A stretch of DNA of 62,852 nt from Clostridium sardiniense (GCF_016907995.1 NZ_JAFBDA010000021.1:1-62852); one strand, 5' to 3'. Shown: positions 1 to 9,120, numbered from the stretch's first letter. Translations and numbers: made by a program. The notes: generated from the sequence alone by a model not told the origin.

Positions 1-7
1 ATTATTT

Positions 8-304
8 ATGAAAAATAAATTTATAGATGAAGTAAAGTCTAATAAAGAAATTAAAAAATTAGTTAAGGAGCATAAAGAAAGTAAGGTATATAATAAAGTC
101 AGAAGATATTTAAGAGAAAGAAAAGAATGGACAAGTTTTAATTTAGATAAGTTAAAACTTGATATAGGAGAAAATGAAAAAGATATAATAATATCTTTGA
201 ATAGTTTAGAAAAAGAGGGGTTTATAACCACTGAAGATAGAATTAATGGAATATTATTATTCAAAGCTTTTAAAATAAACAAAGAATATGAGGATTTATT
301 ATAA
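8..304 (+). CDS. Small hypothetical protein, possible winged-helix
   Basis: This 98-residue protein is highly charged and Lys/Glu-rich in its first half. The second half (about residues 45-90) has the helix-helix-strand pattern of a small winged-helix DNA-binding fold, for example ISLNSLEKEGFITTEDR. I do not recognise a family. Only seven bases precede the ATG and the frame is open to the window edge, so the true start may lie outside the window and no ribosome site can be judged. A hairpin terminator follows the stop. Function is unknown and the winged-helix reading is weak inference. Confidence 0.55.
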   Translation: MKNKFIDEVKSNKEIKKLVKEHKESKVYNKVRRYLRERKEWTSFNLDKLKLDIGENEKDIIISLNSLEKEGFITTEDRINGILLFKAFKINKEYEDLL

Positions 305-312
305 TATTTAAA

Positions 313-346
313 AGGACTTACTTTTTAGAAAGTGAGTTCTTTCTTT
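313..346 (+). terminator. Rho-independent terminator
   Basis: A 12-bp stem (313-324 with 329-340, two G-U pairs) and a TTAG loop are followed by a T-rich tail. It ends the first gene. Confidence 0.75.
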
Positions 347-380
347 ATGATTAACTAATAAAATTAATGGTAACAATCAG

Positions 381-418
381 AAATCCTTAATAATTACTTA
401 ATGTTTTATTAAGGATTT
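381..418. repeat. 13-bp perfect inverted repeat
   Basis: Arms at 381-393 and 406-418 are perfectly complementary around a 12-nt loop. There is no T-run, so it is either a weak terminator or a protein-binding site in the leader of the DUF1002 gene. Confidence 0.5.
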
Positions 419-549
419 AACATTATAATTATATATTAGAAAAGAATATATAACTATAATATGAAATTAATAGTATAGTTAGAGTATAAAAGGTTAATAA
501 GTTTTGTATTATATACTTTAACTACAAAAATAGAATGGAGAGAAAATAA

Positions 550-1674
550 ATGAAGGCTAAAAAAATATTTTCTATAATAGCATTAACAACAATAATAGCA
601 ATAAGCAGTAGTACATTTGCTTTTGCAGATCAATTCAATGTAATAACACTTGGTGCAAATTTAACTCAAGAGCAAAAAAAAGATATGCTTAAGTATTTTA
701 ATGCTAAAGAAGGAACATATCAGTTAATAAATATAAATAATAAAGAAGAAAGAGAAGCTTTAAAAGGGATTGCAAGTGCAGCTGAAATAGGAAATAAAAC
801 TATATCATGCTCATATGTACAACCTACAAAGGCAGGTTCAGGAATAAATGTAAAAACTGTAAATCTTACTTGGGTAACAGCTTCTATGATATCAAATACT
901 TTAGTAACAGCAGGAATAAATGATGCTAATGTAATAGCAGCAGCACCGTTCCAAGTTTCAGGTACTGGTGCATTAACAGGAATATTAAAAGGATTTGAAG
1001 ATTCAACAGGAAATAAATTAGACTCAGAAAAAAAAGAATTAGCTAATAAGGAATTAGTTACTACAGGTAATCTTGCAAATGATTCAAATATTGGACAAGA
1101 AAAGGCAGCAGCTGTAGTTAATGATGTAAAAACACAAGTTATAAAGGATAAAGCAGAGACTCCAAATACAGTAAATAATATAATAAATAATGTAACTAAT
1201 AATTACAATATAAAACTTACTCCAGAACAAGAAAAAGAGCTAAGTAATCTTATGATTGATATAGGTAAGCAAGGATATAATTATGATGAAATGAAAAATA
1301 CATTAAATGAGATAGGTAAGAATATCCAAGATGTATTGGAAAGCTCAGGACAAGCTATTAAAGATTCAGGATTTTTCCAAAATATATGGAATAATATTAA
1401 AGAATTCTTTAGTGGTGCTAAAGAAAAAGTAGAAAATAAAGCTGAGGATACCGGAATATTGAATCAAACTAATAATGAAGCATTAGGTGATAGTACAGTA
1501 GTTACTGGAACAAATAATGAAATCCAACAAAGCGGTGAAAATAATAATAAACAGTCTACAGAAGATGAGGGTATATTCACTAAATTTGTAAATTGGGTTA
1601 AAGGATTATTTAATTCTGACTCATCACAAGAATCAACTAGTTCAAATAACCCTTCACAAAGCACGACAAATTAA
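550..1674 (+). CDS. DUF1002 family secreted protein
   Basis: A 374-residue protein with a signal peptide (Lys-rich start, hydrophobic stretch to about residue 24, then AFADQ). The body (about 28-200) matches my recollection of the DUF1002 family of Firmicutes secreted proteins of unknown role, including FNVITLGANLTQEQ near the N-terminus and a VTAGINDANVIAAAPF segment. The C-terminal 150 residues are low-complexity and rich in Asn, Ser and Lys, with two amphipathic segments ending in Phe/Trp, suggesting association with the envelope. GGAGAG lies 6 nt before the ATG. It appears to be transcribed alone. Family call is good; function is unknown. Confidence 0.8.
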   Translation: MKAKKIFSIIALTTIIAISSSTFAFADQFNVITLGANLTQEQKKDMLKYFNAKEGTYQLININNKEEREALKGIASAAEIGNKTISCSYVQPTKAGSGINVKTVNLTWVTASMISNTLVTAGINDANVIAAAPFQVSGTGALTGILKGFEDSTGNKLDSEKKELANKELVTTGNLANDSNIGQEKAAAVVNDVKTQVIKDKAETPNTVNNIINNVTNNYNIKLTPEQEKELSNLMIDIGKQGYNYDEMKNTLNEIGKNIQDVLESSGQAIKDSGFFQNIWNNIKEFFSGAKEKVENKAEDTGILNQTNNEALGDSTVVTGTNNEIQQSGENNNKQSTEDEGIFTKFVNWVKGLFNSDSSQESTSSNNPSQSTTN

Positions 1675-1706
1675 TTCTTTATTTATTACAATACAATTAG
1701 TATGAA

Positions 1707-1735
1707 TTGTAAATAAAAACAAAAATGTATATAAT
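1707..1735 (+). promoter_or_regulatory. Vegetative-type promoter for the Nudix gene
   Basis: TTGTAA and TATAAT are separated by 17 nt and lie about 35 nt upstream of the Nudix hydrolase start. Predicted from consensus only. Confidence 0.5.
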
Positions 1736-1768
1736 AATTGTATGTAACAGATTGGAAGGAGTAGTAAG

Positions 1769-2287
1769 ATGGATTTAAATGAAAAGATAATAAAAGAAGA
1801 ACTAAAGTATGAAGGTAATTTTCTTAAATTTGTTAGTATAGATGTTGAGTTGCCAGATGGAAATAAAGGCAATAGGGATGTTATAAGACATCCAGGAGCA
1901 TCAGCAGTACTTGCATTTTTAGATGATGAAACAGTGTTGCTAGTAGAGCAGTTTAGAGTAGCATTAAATAAAATTTTATTAGAAATTCCTGCAGGAAAAT
2001 TAGAAAAAGGTGAAGACCCTAAGATTTGTGCATATAGAGAACTTGAAGAGGAAACAGGATATAAATCAGAGGATATAGAGTATTTAGGAACTATTGCAAC
2101 GGGTGCTGGTTTTACTGATGAGCAAATACACATATATAAGGCTACAAACCTTTATAAAGGGGTAAAAGGTGGAGATGATGACGAATTTATTGAAGCTAAA
2201 CCATATAAAATAAAAGAAATAAAAGAAATGATTAAAGATGGAAGAATTATAGATACAAAAACTATATCTGCTTTCATGTATCTATAA
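1769..2287 (+). CDS. nudF: Nudix hydrolase, ADP-ribose pyrophosphatase type
   Basis: A 172-residue protein with a complete Nudix box (about residues 76-98: GKLEKGEDP...YRELEEETGY), which supplies the Glu residues that bind metal. The family hydrolyses ADP-ribose to AMP and ribose 5-phosphate in the cytosol, clearing a reactive metabolite. The N-terminal strand region and the GASAVLAFLDDETVLLVEQF stretch fit the ADP-ribose branch. Ribosome site GGAAGGAG lies just upstream. Its position next to spoIIM and xerD repeats the order of the Bacillus nudF region. A strong terminator follows. The exact substrate is inferred from family and context. Confidence 0.85.
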   Translation: MDLNEKIIKEELKYEGNFLKFVSIDVELPDGNKGNRDVIRHPGASAVLAFLDDETVLLVEQFRVALNKILLEIPAGKLEKGEDPKICAYRELEEETGYKSEDIEYLGTIATGAGFTDEQIHIYKATNLYKGVKGGDDDEFIEAKPYKIKEIKEMIKDGRIIDTKTISAFMYL

Positions 2288-2292
2288 AATTA

Positions 2293-2334
2293 TTAAAAAG
2301 AAGCAATTTTTTATTTTAAATTGCTTCTTTTTAA
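2293..2334 (+). terminator. Strong rho-independent terminator
   Basis: A 17-bp perfect stem (2293-2309 with 2318-2334) with T-tracts follows the Nudix gene. It works symmetrically on both strands. Confidence 0.85.
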
Positions 2335-2366
2335 TATATTTACATATTTATCCTTAAGTTGTAAGA

Positions 2367-2393
2367 ATAAATTTATAATTAATATCATAATAT
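2367..2393 (+). promoter_or_regulatory. Possible sigma-E type promoter of spoIIM
   Basis: ATA (2367-2369), a 16-nt spacer and CATAATAT (2386-2393) fit the ATA-N16-CATANNNT pattern used by sporulation sigma-E. SpoIIM is a mother-cell protein in Bacillus. The match is short and the region AT-rich, so it is tentative. Confidence 0.35.
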
Positions 2394-2423
2394 TATTTAT
2401 AACAACTTTAGGAGGATAGAAAG

Positions 2424-3059
2424 ATGAAAGCTTTGGTTAAAAAAATAGGTAATGCATTTGAAGAACAGAAGTTATATTATTTGTTAGTACTATTATTTTT
2501 CTGTGTTGGAATTGTACTTGGTGTTTATGCAGTAAAAAGCATGAATCCTACAGATAGACAAGATTTAACTAGTTATTATACAAGTTTTATAAATAGTATG
2601 GGAAAAAAACCAATAGATTATGGAATTTTGTTATTAGAAGTTGTTAAGAAGAATATACTTTTAATAGTACCAATAATTATATTTAGCTTTACATTTTTTG
2701 GGAGTCCTATAATATTAGCGCTAGATTTAATTAAAGGTTTTACAATAGGATATACTTTTACATTTTTATTAACTACTTTTGATGGACAAGGTTTAGGAAT
2801 TGCGTTAAGTTCTATCATACCACAAAATATTATTTACATTCCTAGTATTATTGCACTTAGCATAATGGCACTTAGTATTTCAACAACAAAATTTAAGGAG
2901 AAATTTATTAGAAAAACACCAATAAGAAATTTAATTTTAAATAAAGGAGGCATCAACATTTTAATAATATTATTATGTGTTGTTGTCATAGGTATAGTTG
3001 TAGAAACTTATATATGTCCTAATATTATTAAATTTGTAGTAACTAAATTTTATCTATAA
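2424..3059 (+). CDS. spoIIM: Stage II sporulation protein M
   Basis: A 211-residue membrane protein with about five hydrophobic helices (around 18-36, 70-95, 105-120, 130-155, 180-200) and a short cytosolic N-terminus. SpoIIM works with SpoIID and SpoIIP in the complex that hydrolyses septal peptidoglycan and drives engulfment of the forespore. Length and topology match the family (about 210 residues). AGGAGG lies 6 nt before the ATG. The strong terminator upstream means it has its own promoter, possibly sigma-E. The neighbours fit the conserved sporulation-locus order. Confidence 0.9.
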   Translation: MKALVKKIGNAFEEQKLYYLLVLLFFCVGIVLGVYAVKSMNPTDRQDLTSYYTSFINSMGKKPIDYGILLLEVVKKNILLIVPIIIFSFTFFGSPIILALDLIKGFTIGYTFTFLLTTFDGQGLGIALSSIIPQNIIYIPSIIALSIMALSISTTKFKEKFIRKTPIRNLILNKGGINILIILLCVVVIGIVVETYICPNIIKFVVTKFYL

Positions 3060-3143
3060 AAAATAAGTGATCTAAAGAAAAATAGAAGGAAAATAGAAAA
3101 AATTGTCGAATATATATAATTAGCAATGGTGTAGGAGAGAAGA

Positions 3144-4022
3144 ATGTTAGAAATTATAGAGAGTTATAAGGAGTACTTACTAAACAATGAAAAAAGTGAA
3201 AATACCGTATATGCATATGTTACTGATGTAAATCTTTTTATAAAATTCCTTAAGGTTAAGGATATGGAGCTTTACACAACAGATAATGTAGCTATTACAG
3301 GATATATTCAAAATCTTTTAGATGGAGGTAAGTCAGAACGATCAATAAATAGAATAGTAATAAGTTTAAGAAGCTTTTATGGATTTTTAAAAACAAAAGG
3401 AAAGATAAGTGATATTCCTAAAATAACTTATAAGAGTAGTAGAACTAGCAAAAAGTTACCTCAAATTCTTACTGTTGAAGAGGTTGACAGGATTATAAAA
3501 TCTGTAGAAAAAAATGGAGTTAAAGGTATTAGAGATAATGCGTTACTTGAACTTATGTATGCAACTGGAATGAAAGTATCTGAACTTATTTCATTAGATG
3601 TTGAGGATATAAATTTGGATCTTTCTTTTGTAAAATGTACTGACAATAAACATTATGAAAGATTAATTCCAATAGGAAGAAGTGCAACTAGAGCTCTTGA
3701 AGAATATATTTTAGTTAGAGATGAAGTTGCTGAAAGTGGTGTTAATAAATTATTTGTTAATTTAAATGGTAAAGGATTAACTAGACAAGGAATATGGAGA
3801 ATTGTTAAAGAGTACTCTCATAAAGCTGGAATAAAAAAAGATGTTAATCTAAATACATTCAGACATTCATTTGCTGTGCATATGCTACAAAATGGTGCGA
3901 ATGTTAGAGCAGTGCAAAAATTATTGGGTAATCAAGTATTAACTTATATGGATACTTATTATGAGATAATTAATAGTGATAAAATTAATTTAGTATATAA
4001 GAATGCACATCCTAGGGCATAA
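3144..4022 (+). CDS. XerD-like tyrosine recombinase with altered active site
   Basis: A 292-residue protein with the usual XerC/D layout: SAM-like N-terminal DNA-binding domain (about 1-100) and catalytic domain (about 110-290) ending in HPRA as in XerD. The nucleophile region TYMDTYYEI keeps Tyr and the box II Arg is present (NTFRHSF). However, the first catalytic Arg is Lys (GMKVSEL, normally GLRVSEL), the His of HxxR is Asn, the His of LLGH is Asn, and the GKG Lys of the beta-hairpin is missing. The protein may be inactive or regulatory, or only distantly XerD-like. Its place between spoIIM and pdp is that of xerD in Bacillus. Confidence 0.8.
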   Translation: MLEIIESYKEYLLNNEKSENTVYAYVTDVNLFIKFLKVKDMELYTTDNVAITGYIQNLLDGGKSERSINRIVISLRSFYGFLKTKGKISDIPKITYKSSRTSKKLPQILTVEEVDRIIKSVEKNGVKGIRDNALLELMYATGMKVSELISLDVEDINLDLSFVKCTDNKHYERLIPIGRSATRALEEYILVRDEVAESGVNKLFVNLNGKGLTRQGIWRIVKEYSHKAGIKKDVNLNTFRHSFAVHMLQNGANVRAVQKLLGNQVLTYMDTYYEIINSDKINLVYKNAHPRA

Positions 4023-4073
4023 CTATTTTATATAACAAAAGATTAGAAAATAGTTTTTGATAGGAGGGTCATT

Positions 4074-4190
4074 ATGAGAAGGTCAGATCTAGTAGTATTA
4101 GATAGTATAGTGGTAGAAAAACTTAAAGAGATAAATATTTATTTAGATTTAGAAAATAATAAATTTAATAATACTTATAAGGCTGTATAG
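4074..4190 (+). CDS. Small 38-residue protein
   Basis: A short open frame with a good ribosome site (AGGAGG, 7 nt before the ATG) follows the xerD-like gene by about 50 nt. The peptide has an alternating hydrophobic and charged pattern (VVEKLKEINIYLDLENN) typical of an amphipathic helix. No family is recognised. The strong ribosome site is the main support. Confidence 0.45.
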   Translation: MRRSDLVVLDSIVVEKLKEINIYLDLENNKFNNTYKAV

Positions 4191-4390
4191 TGGGTTTGAA
4201 TTAGTATAAAATCCACTTGCAGGCTTTATTAGTAAAGAAAAAAATTTGATACTTGATAGTATATAAAATTTTATTAAAAGCTATAATTTAGATTAATTTT
4301 AATAAGAAATTGCTAGAATACATAATTTAATAGTCTAAATTATAAATAAAATTTATAAATGGTAATAAAAGAGTTAATGTATAATCTATA

Positions 4391-4433
4391 AAATTTTCAG
4401 ATATAAACGAATTATATTTATATCTGAAAATTT
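4391..4433. repeat. 17-bp perfect inverted repeat before pdp
   Basis: Arms 4391-4407 and 4417-4433 are perfectly complementary with a 9-nt loop. It sits about 47 nt before the pdp start and lacks a T-run. It could be a repressor operator, an attenuator or a terminator of upstream transcription. Apart from this and a small hairpin at about 4188-4216, the 4191-4480 gap holds no gene that I can see. Confidence 0.65.
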
Positions 4434-4480
4434 AAATTAGGTTATATTATATATAAGGTATAACCAAGGAGGAATTAATA

Positions 4481-5785
4481 ATGAGAATGTATGATATAAT
4501 TCTTAAAAAAAGAAAAGGATTAGAATTAACAAAAGATGAGATTGAATTTTTTGTTCAAGGGTATACAAATAAAGAAATTCCTGATTATCAGGCATCAGCT
4601 CTTTTGATGGCAATTTTCTTTAATAAAATGAATAAAAGAGAAACTGCTGATTTAACAATGGCAATGGTAAATTCAGGGGATAAGTTAGATTTATCTAATA
4701 TTAAAGGAATAAAAGTTGATAAGCACTCAACTGGCGGAGTAGGTGACAAAACTTCAATATGTTTAGCACCACTTGTTGCTAGCTGTGATGTTCCAGTTGC
4801 TAAAATGTCTGGAAGAGGACTTGGACACACTGGAGGAACTATTGATAAATTAGAAGCATTCAAAGGATTTTCAGTAGAGCTTGATCAACAACAATTTATA
4901 GATAATGTGAATAATTTTAATATTGCATTAGCAGCACAAACAGGTCATTTAGCTCCAGCAGATAAGAAAATTTATGCCTTACGAGATGTTACAGCAACAG
5001 TTGATAATATGTCACTTATTGCATCCAGCATAATGAGTAAAAAAATAGCATCCGGATCAGATGCTATAGTTCTTGATGTAAAAGTTGGAGATGGAGCATT
5101 TATGAAAACTCCAGATGATGCTAAAGAGCTTGCTAGAGAAATGGTTGATATAGGTAATAATGTTGGAAGAAAGACAATTGCAATTATATCAGATATGGAT
5201 CAACCACTTGGTTTTGCAATAGGAAATGCTTTGGAAGTAATTGAGGCTATAGATCTTTTAAAAGGAAATGGACCTAGTGATCTTTTAGACTTAACACTAA
5301 CATTAGGAAGTAATATGCTTATTCTTTCAGGAAAGGTTAATACTATAGAAGAGGGAAGAGCATTACTTATGGAAAATATAGAAAATGGTAGAGCACTTAA
5401 GAAGTTAAAAGAATTTGTTAAAGCTCAAGGCGGAGATGAATCATATGTTGATGATATAAGTAAATTCCCTAAAGCGAAATATGTAATTGAAGTAAAATCT
5501 GAAAAGGATGGGTATGTAAATAAAATACATGCTGAAAAATTAGGTATTATTGCTATGAATTTAGGTGCTGGAAGGGCAACTAAAGAAAGTAAGATAGATT
5601 TAGCTGTTGGAATTAAGCTTAATAAAAAACGTGGAGATAAGGTAACTAAGGGAGATATAATTGCTTATGTATATTCAAATGATTTGGATAAAGGAGAAAC
5701 AGCAAGAAAAGATTTGATTGAAAATATAGTTATTGAAGAATCAAAATGTGAGGATTTACCTCTAATATATGATATAGTAAAATAA
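4481..5785 (+). CDS. pdp: Pyrimidine-nucleoside phosphorylase
   Basis: A 434-residue protein of the thymidine/pyrimidine nucleoside phosphorylase family, at the family's usual length. It splits uridine, thymidine or deoxyuridine with phosphate into the base and (deoxy)ribose 1-phosphate for salvage. Diagnostic segments are [10 protein letters not shown] (phosphate binding, about residue 81), [12 protein letters not shown] (about 110) and [12 protein letters not shown] (about 190), and the C-terminal alpha/beta domain is intact. Ribosome site AAGGAGG. The gene stands between a 17-bp inverted repeat and a terminator, so it is probably transcribed singly. In Bacillus, pdp also lies just before dacF. 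Confidence 0.93.
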   Translation: MRMYDIILKKRKGLELTKDEIEFFVQGYTNKEIPDYQASALLMAIFFNKMNKRETADLTMAMVNSGDKLDLSNIKGIKVDKHSTGGVGDKTSICLAPLVASCDVPVAKMSGRGLGHTGGTIDKLEAFKGFSVELDQQQFIDNVNNFNIALAAQTGHLAPADKKIYALRDVTATVDNMSLIASSIMSKKIASGSDAIVLDVKVGDGAFMKTPDDAKELAREMVDIGNNVGRKTIAIISDMDQPLGFAIGNALEVIEAIDLLKGNGPSDLLDLTLTLGSNMLILSGKVNTIEEGRALLMENIENGRALKKLKEFVKAQGGDESYVDDISKFPKAKYVIEVKSEKDGYVNKIHAEKLGIIAMNLGAGRATKESKIDLAVGIKLNKKRGDKVTKGDIIAYVYSNDLDKGETARKDLIENIVIEESKCEDLPLIYDIVK

Positions 5786-5793
5786 ATAATTTT

Positions 5794-5832
5794 AAAGAAG
5801 TTAAACAACTATTTGTTTAGCTTCTTTTTTTA
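5794..5832 (+). terminator. Rho-independent terminator after pdp
   Basis: A 15-bp stem with one G-U pair (5794-5808 with 5813-5827) is followed by a run of T. Confidence 0.85.
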
Positions 5833-5940
5833 TTGTAAAAAAAACAAAAGCATTGGATTTTAAATACAAATTATATAAGAAATAACTAGTGTTAAAGTTT
5901 CTTTAAATGGTAACAATAACTTTGAGAGGAGGATAAGAAT

Positions 5941-7125
5941 ATGAAAAAAATATATAAAGAACTAATGAGAGTAGTAAGTATAGTATTATTAGTATTCATG
6001 TTACCATTATCATCTGTCAGTGCATTTGCAAAAAGTGAAGAAGAAGGTGGAATGAAAATAGAGGCAAAATCAGCATTATTGATGGAGCCAAAGACTGGAA
6101 AAATAATATACGAAAAAAATGCTGAAGAAAAATTCGCTCCAGCTTCTGTAACTAAAATAATGACTATGTTACTTGCAATAGAAGCAGTAGATAGTGGGAA
6201 AATAAAACTTGATGACAAGATAACATGTAGCGAAAATGCTAAAAAAATGGGTGGTAGCACAATGCTACTTGATACAGGTGAAATAAGGTCTGTAGAGGAT
6301 ATATTTAAAGGAATTGCTATTGCATCAGGAAATGATGCTTCTGTAGCTATGGCAGAGTATTTAGCTGGATCAGAAGAAAGTTTTGTTGAATTAATGAATA
6401 AAAGAGCACAAGAGTTAGGTATGAAAAATACAACTTTTAAAAATTGTAATGGTCTTCCAGCGGAAGGACATTTATCAACAGCGAAAGATATTGCATTAAT
6501 GTCAATGGAATTATTGAAACATGAAAAAATATTTAAATATACAGGTACATATATGGAAACAATATCTGAAGGAAGAAAAAGTCCAATAGAGCTTGTTAAC
6601 CATAATAAGCTTGTAAGATTCTTTAAAGGATGCGATGGTTTAAAAACAGGATATACATCAGAAGCAAAATATTGTATATCAGCTACAGCAACAAGAGACG
6701 GAGTTAGAATGCTTTCTGTAATAATGGGAGCACCTACTTACAAGATAAGAAATAGGGATGCAAGTATACTATTAAATTATGGATTCTCTAAGTTCGCAGG
6801 TAAAAAGGTAGTATCTAAAGATGAAGAATTAGGGAATGTTACTATGGGTGAAAAAACAGATAAATATTTCATAGCAAAAGCTAAGGAAGATTTAGTTGCC
6901 GTACTAGAAAAGGGTAAACAAGGTAACATTGAAAAGAAAATTAAAATTGATGAAATAAAAGATAAATATAGTGCAGGAGATATAGTAGGTAAGTGTGAAG
7001 TATATATCGGAGAAGATAAAATTGGTGAAGTAGATATATACACAGATAGAGATATCAAAAAGCCAAATATAATAGAAAAAATTAAATTTAAAGTTAAAAA
7101 TATTTTACCTAAAAAAGATGAATAA
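5941..7125 (+). CDS. dacF: D-alanyl-D-alanine carboxypeptidase DacF
   Basis: A 394-residue low-molecular-weight penicillin-binding protein that removes the terminal D-Ala from peptidoglycan stem peptides, lowering cross-linking. A signal peptide spans about 1-30 (AFAKS cleavage region). All three active-site motifs are present: S69-V-T-K72, SGN near residue 130, and KTG near residue 235. The C-terminal PBP5-like beta domain and a Lys-rich end (about 370-394) suggest a membrane-associated amphipathic anchor. AGAGGAGG precedes the ATG. DacF in Bacillus is made in the forespore; I saw no clear sigma-F promoter here. Confidence 0.9.
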   Translation: MKKIYKELMRVVSIVLLVFMLPLSSVSAFAKSEEEGGMKIEAKSALLMEPKTGKIIYEKNAEEKFAPASVTKIMTMLLAIEAVDSGKIKLDDKITCSENAKKMGGSTMLLDTGEIRSVEDIFKGIAIASGNDASVAMAEYLAGSEESFVELMNKRAQELGMKNTTFKNCNGLPAEGHLSTAKDIALMSMELLKHEKIFKYTGTYMETISEGRKSPIELVNHNKLVRFFKGCDGLKTGYTSEAKYCISATATRDGVRMLSVIMGAPTYKIRNRDASILLNYGFSKFAGKKVVSKDEELGNVTMGEKTDKYFIAKAKEDLVAVLEKGKQGNIEKKIKIDEIKDKYSAGDIVGKCEVYIGEDKIGEVDIYTDRDIKKPNIIEKIKFKVKNILPKKDE

Positions 7126-7134
7126 AATTGTTAT

Positions 7135-7166
7135 AAGGAACCATACAGATTGTATGGTTCCTTTAA
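7135..7166 (+). terminator. Rho-independent terminator after dacF
   Basis: A 13-bp perfect stem (7135-7147 with 7151-7163) with a 3-nt loop is followed by a short, weak T-tail. Confidence 0.75.
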
Positions 7167-7236
7167 AATTTCATTTAAAAAACACTCTATTTAGTGTATA
7201 ATTATAATGTTATTTTGCTTGAAGGGTGGAGAAAAC

Positions 7237-7992
7237 ATGGAATTACCTAAGATAAAGGTAGCCGATTTTGAAGGTCCATTTGATTTGCTTTTACATCTTA
7301 TAAAGAAAAATAAGATGAATATATATAATATTGAAATATTTAAGATAACAAATCAATATCTAGAACACTTAGATACTATGAAAGAAATGGATCTAGAAAT
7401 AACATCAGAATTTATAGTTATTGCAGCTACATTAATAGAAATTAAATCAAAGAGTCTTTTACCTAAAGCTAAAGTAGAGGAAGAAAATGAAGAAGATATA
7501 GAAAAGAGACTTGTTGAAAAATTAATTCTATATAGAAAAATTAAAGCTTCTACAGAATATTTTAAGTCAATATCATTAAATAGTGGGATTTCTTATTCAA
7601 AAAAACCTGAGATAATTGAAGAGATAAAAGAATCTACAATAAGTAATGAAGATATATTTAGAAATATATCTTTGATAGATCTATATAATCTTTATAATAA
7701 AATACTTGAAAATTATATTAATAAACAGAACAAAAATAATGTCATACAAAGAAATATAAGATCAGATTTATATAAAATTGAAGATAAGTATGATTATTTA
7801 CTTAAAATATTAGAAAATAGAAGTGTACAAGAATTCAATACTATTATGAATGAATGCGAATGTAAGTTAGAATGTGTTGTAACATTTTTAGCTTTATTAG
7901 AGCTTATAAAACAAAGAAAAGTAAAAGTTTATCAGACATCAAGTTTTGGAGACATAATTATTAAAGGATGTGATGAAGATGGAAACAGTTAA
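7237..7992 (+). CDS. scpA: Segregation and condensation protein A
   Basis: A 251-residue kleisin subunit of the SMC-ScpAB condensin that compacts and helps segregate the chromosome. The N-terminal signature FEGPFDLLLHLI is intact, the middle is acidic and Lys-rich, and the C-terminal winged-helix region (about 200-245) is present. An upstream ATG at 7207 is in frame, but GGTGGAG lies 6 nt before the ATG at 7237, and MELPKIKV is the usual start. It overlaps scpB, so the two are translationally coupled. Confidence 0.92.
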   Translation: MELPKIKVADFEGPFDLLLHLIKKNKMNIYNIEIFKITNQYLEHLDTMKEMDLEITSEFIVIAATLIEIKSKSLLPKAKVEEENEEDIEKRLVEKLILYRKIKASTEYFKSISLNSGISYSKKPEIIEEIKESTISNEDIFRNISLIDLYNLYNKILENYINKQNKNNVIQRNIRSDLYKIEDKYDYLLKILENRSVQEFNTIMNECECKLECVVTFLALLELIKQRKVKVYQTSSFGDIIIKGCDEDGNS

Positions 7993-8587
7993 TATAAATC
8001 AGTTTGAATTTAAAGAAGCCTCTAGAAAAGAGCCAATAAAAGCAATAATTGAGGCATTATTATTTGTAAGTGGAGAGCCATTATCTTTAAGAGAGATAGC
8101 TGTTAATTTAGAGATTACTCCTAAATATACTGAAGAAATTTTAGGTGAAATGATGCTAGACTATGAGGTATCTAACAGAGGAATAAAACTTATTGTTCTA
8201 AATGGGGCTTATCAATTAGTAACCAAAAATGAATATAGTGATTATATTCAAAAGTTACTTAAAAAAAATAGAAGACAATCTTTAAGTCAAGCATCATTAG
8301 AGAGCTTAGCTATAATAGCATATAAGCAACCTATAACTAGAGTTGATATTGATGAAATTAGAGGTGTTAAATCGGATAGTGCAATACAGAAGTTAATTGA
8401 AAGAGAACTTATTGCAGAAGTAGGAAGACTTGAAGTTCCCGGAAGGCCAATTCTTTATGGAACAACAGATGAGTTTTTAAGACAATTTGGACTAGCTGGA
8501 TTAGATGAATTACCATCATTAGATCTATTTGAAGATATAGAAGATGAATTAATGGAAGAAGTTGTAATTGATACGACAGATAAATAA
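7979..8587 (+). CDS. scpB: Segregation and condensation protein B
   Basis: About 202 residues forming two tandem winged helices, with the hallmark AIIEALLFVSGEPL at the start of the first and LAIIAYKQPITR followed by IDEIRGV in the second. It is the partner of ScpA in the SMC complex. The frame overlaps the end of scpA. Starts at 7970 (GTG), 7973 and 7979 (ATG) are possible; 7979 has the best spacing from AAAGGA. The acidic C-terminus is typical. A bidirectional terminator separates it from the converging gerW operon. Confidence 0.92.
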   Translation: METVNINQFEFKEASRKEPIKAIIEALLFVSGEPLSLREIAVNLEITPKYTEEILGEMMLDYEVSNRGIKLIVLNGAYQLVTKNEYSDYIQKLLKKNRRQSLSQASLESLAIIAYKQPITRVDIDEIRGVKSDSAIQKLIERELIAEVGRLEVPGRPILYGTTDEFLRQFGLAGLDELPSLDLFEDIEDELMEEVVIDTTDK

Positions 8588-8625
8588 AAACCATTGCTAC
8601 AAAATAAGTAGCAATGGTTTTTATT
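8588..8625. terminator. Bidirectional terminator
   Basis: A 13-bp perfect stem (8588-8600 with 8608-8620) has A-rich flank on the left and T-run on the right, so it can stop both scpB transcription and the converging gerW operon. Confidence 0.85.
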
Positions 8626-9120
8626 TTATTTTACATCATGACCATCATAGTTTGATGTAAAATCAATATCATCTACGCTAGGTGTAGAATTAAGCTCGGA
8701 ATGATGGCTATTATTTCCACATTTCTTATTTCCTATAGTACTGTTAAAAGCATCTTTTAACATTTCTATTACTTGAGGAACTGTATCAACAATTCTGTCA
8801 TATGTATTATCTTGTTCAACAGGTAAAAGTCTAACACAATTTTCTCTAACTACAAGAAAAGCAACAGGTTTTACTGAAACTCCAGCTCCAGATCCACCGC
8901 CAAAAGGATATTCTGCCTTAAGATCTGATGAAACTTTGTTATGTGAATCAAATTCACTTCCACCAGATGCAAATCCAAAGGAAACTTTTGATATTGGAAT
9001 TATATATGTTCCATCTCTAGTTTCTACAGCATCTCCAATAATAGTATTAACATCAACCATGTCTCTTATATTTTCCATAGTACTTTTCATTAAATTTTCA
9101 ATTGGATGTTCTCTAGTCAT
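8626..9120 (-). CDS. ytfJ: GerW/YtfJ family sporulation protein
   Basis: A 164-residue protein with the GerW/YtfJ core: HPIENLMKSTMENIRDMVDV at the start, a Gly-rich FGFASGGSEF and PFGGGSGAGVSVKP segment, and PVAFLVV followed by VRLLPV. In Bacillus, YtfJ/GerW is a spore protein needed for proper germination. The C-terminal 35 residues are Asn/His/Ser-rich and unlike the core. Its start overlaps the stop of the upstream DUF2953 gene by 8 nt, the usual arrangement of this pair. Confidence 0.88.
   Translation of the reverse strand: MTREHPIENLMKSTMENIRDMVDVNTIIGDAVETRDGTYIIPISKVSFGFASGGSEFDSHNKVSSDLKAEYPFGGGSGAGVSVKPVAFLVVRENCVRLLPVEQDNTYDRIVDTVPQVIEMLKDAFNSTIGNKKCGNNSHHSELNSTPSVDDIDFTSNYDGHDVK

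Noticed and set aside
3104..3110. Perfect Spo0A-type heptamer TGTCGAA before the xerD-like gene
   Set aside because: A 7-mer is expected several times by chance in 63 kb, and no second box or supporting promoter is present.
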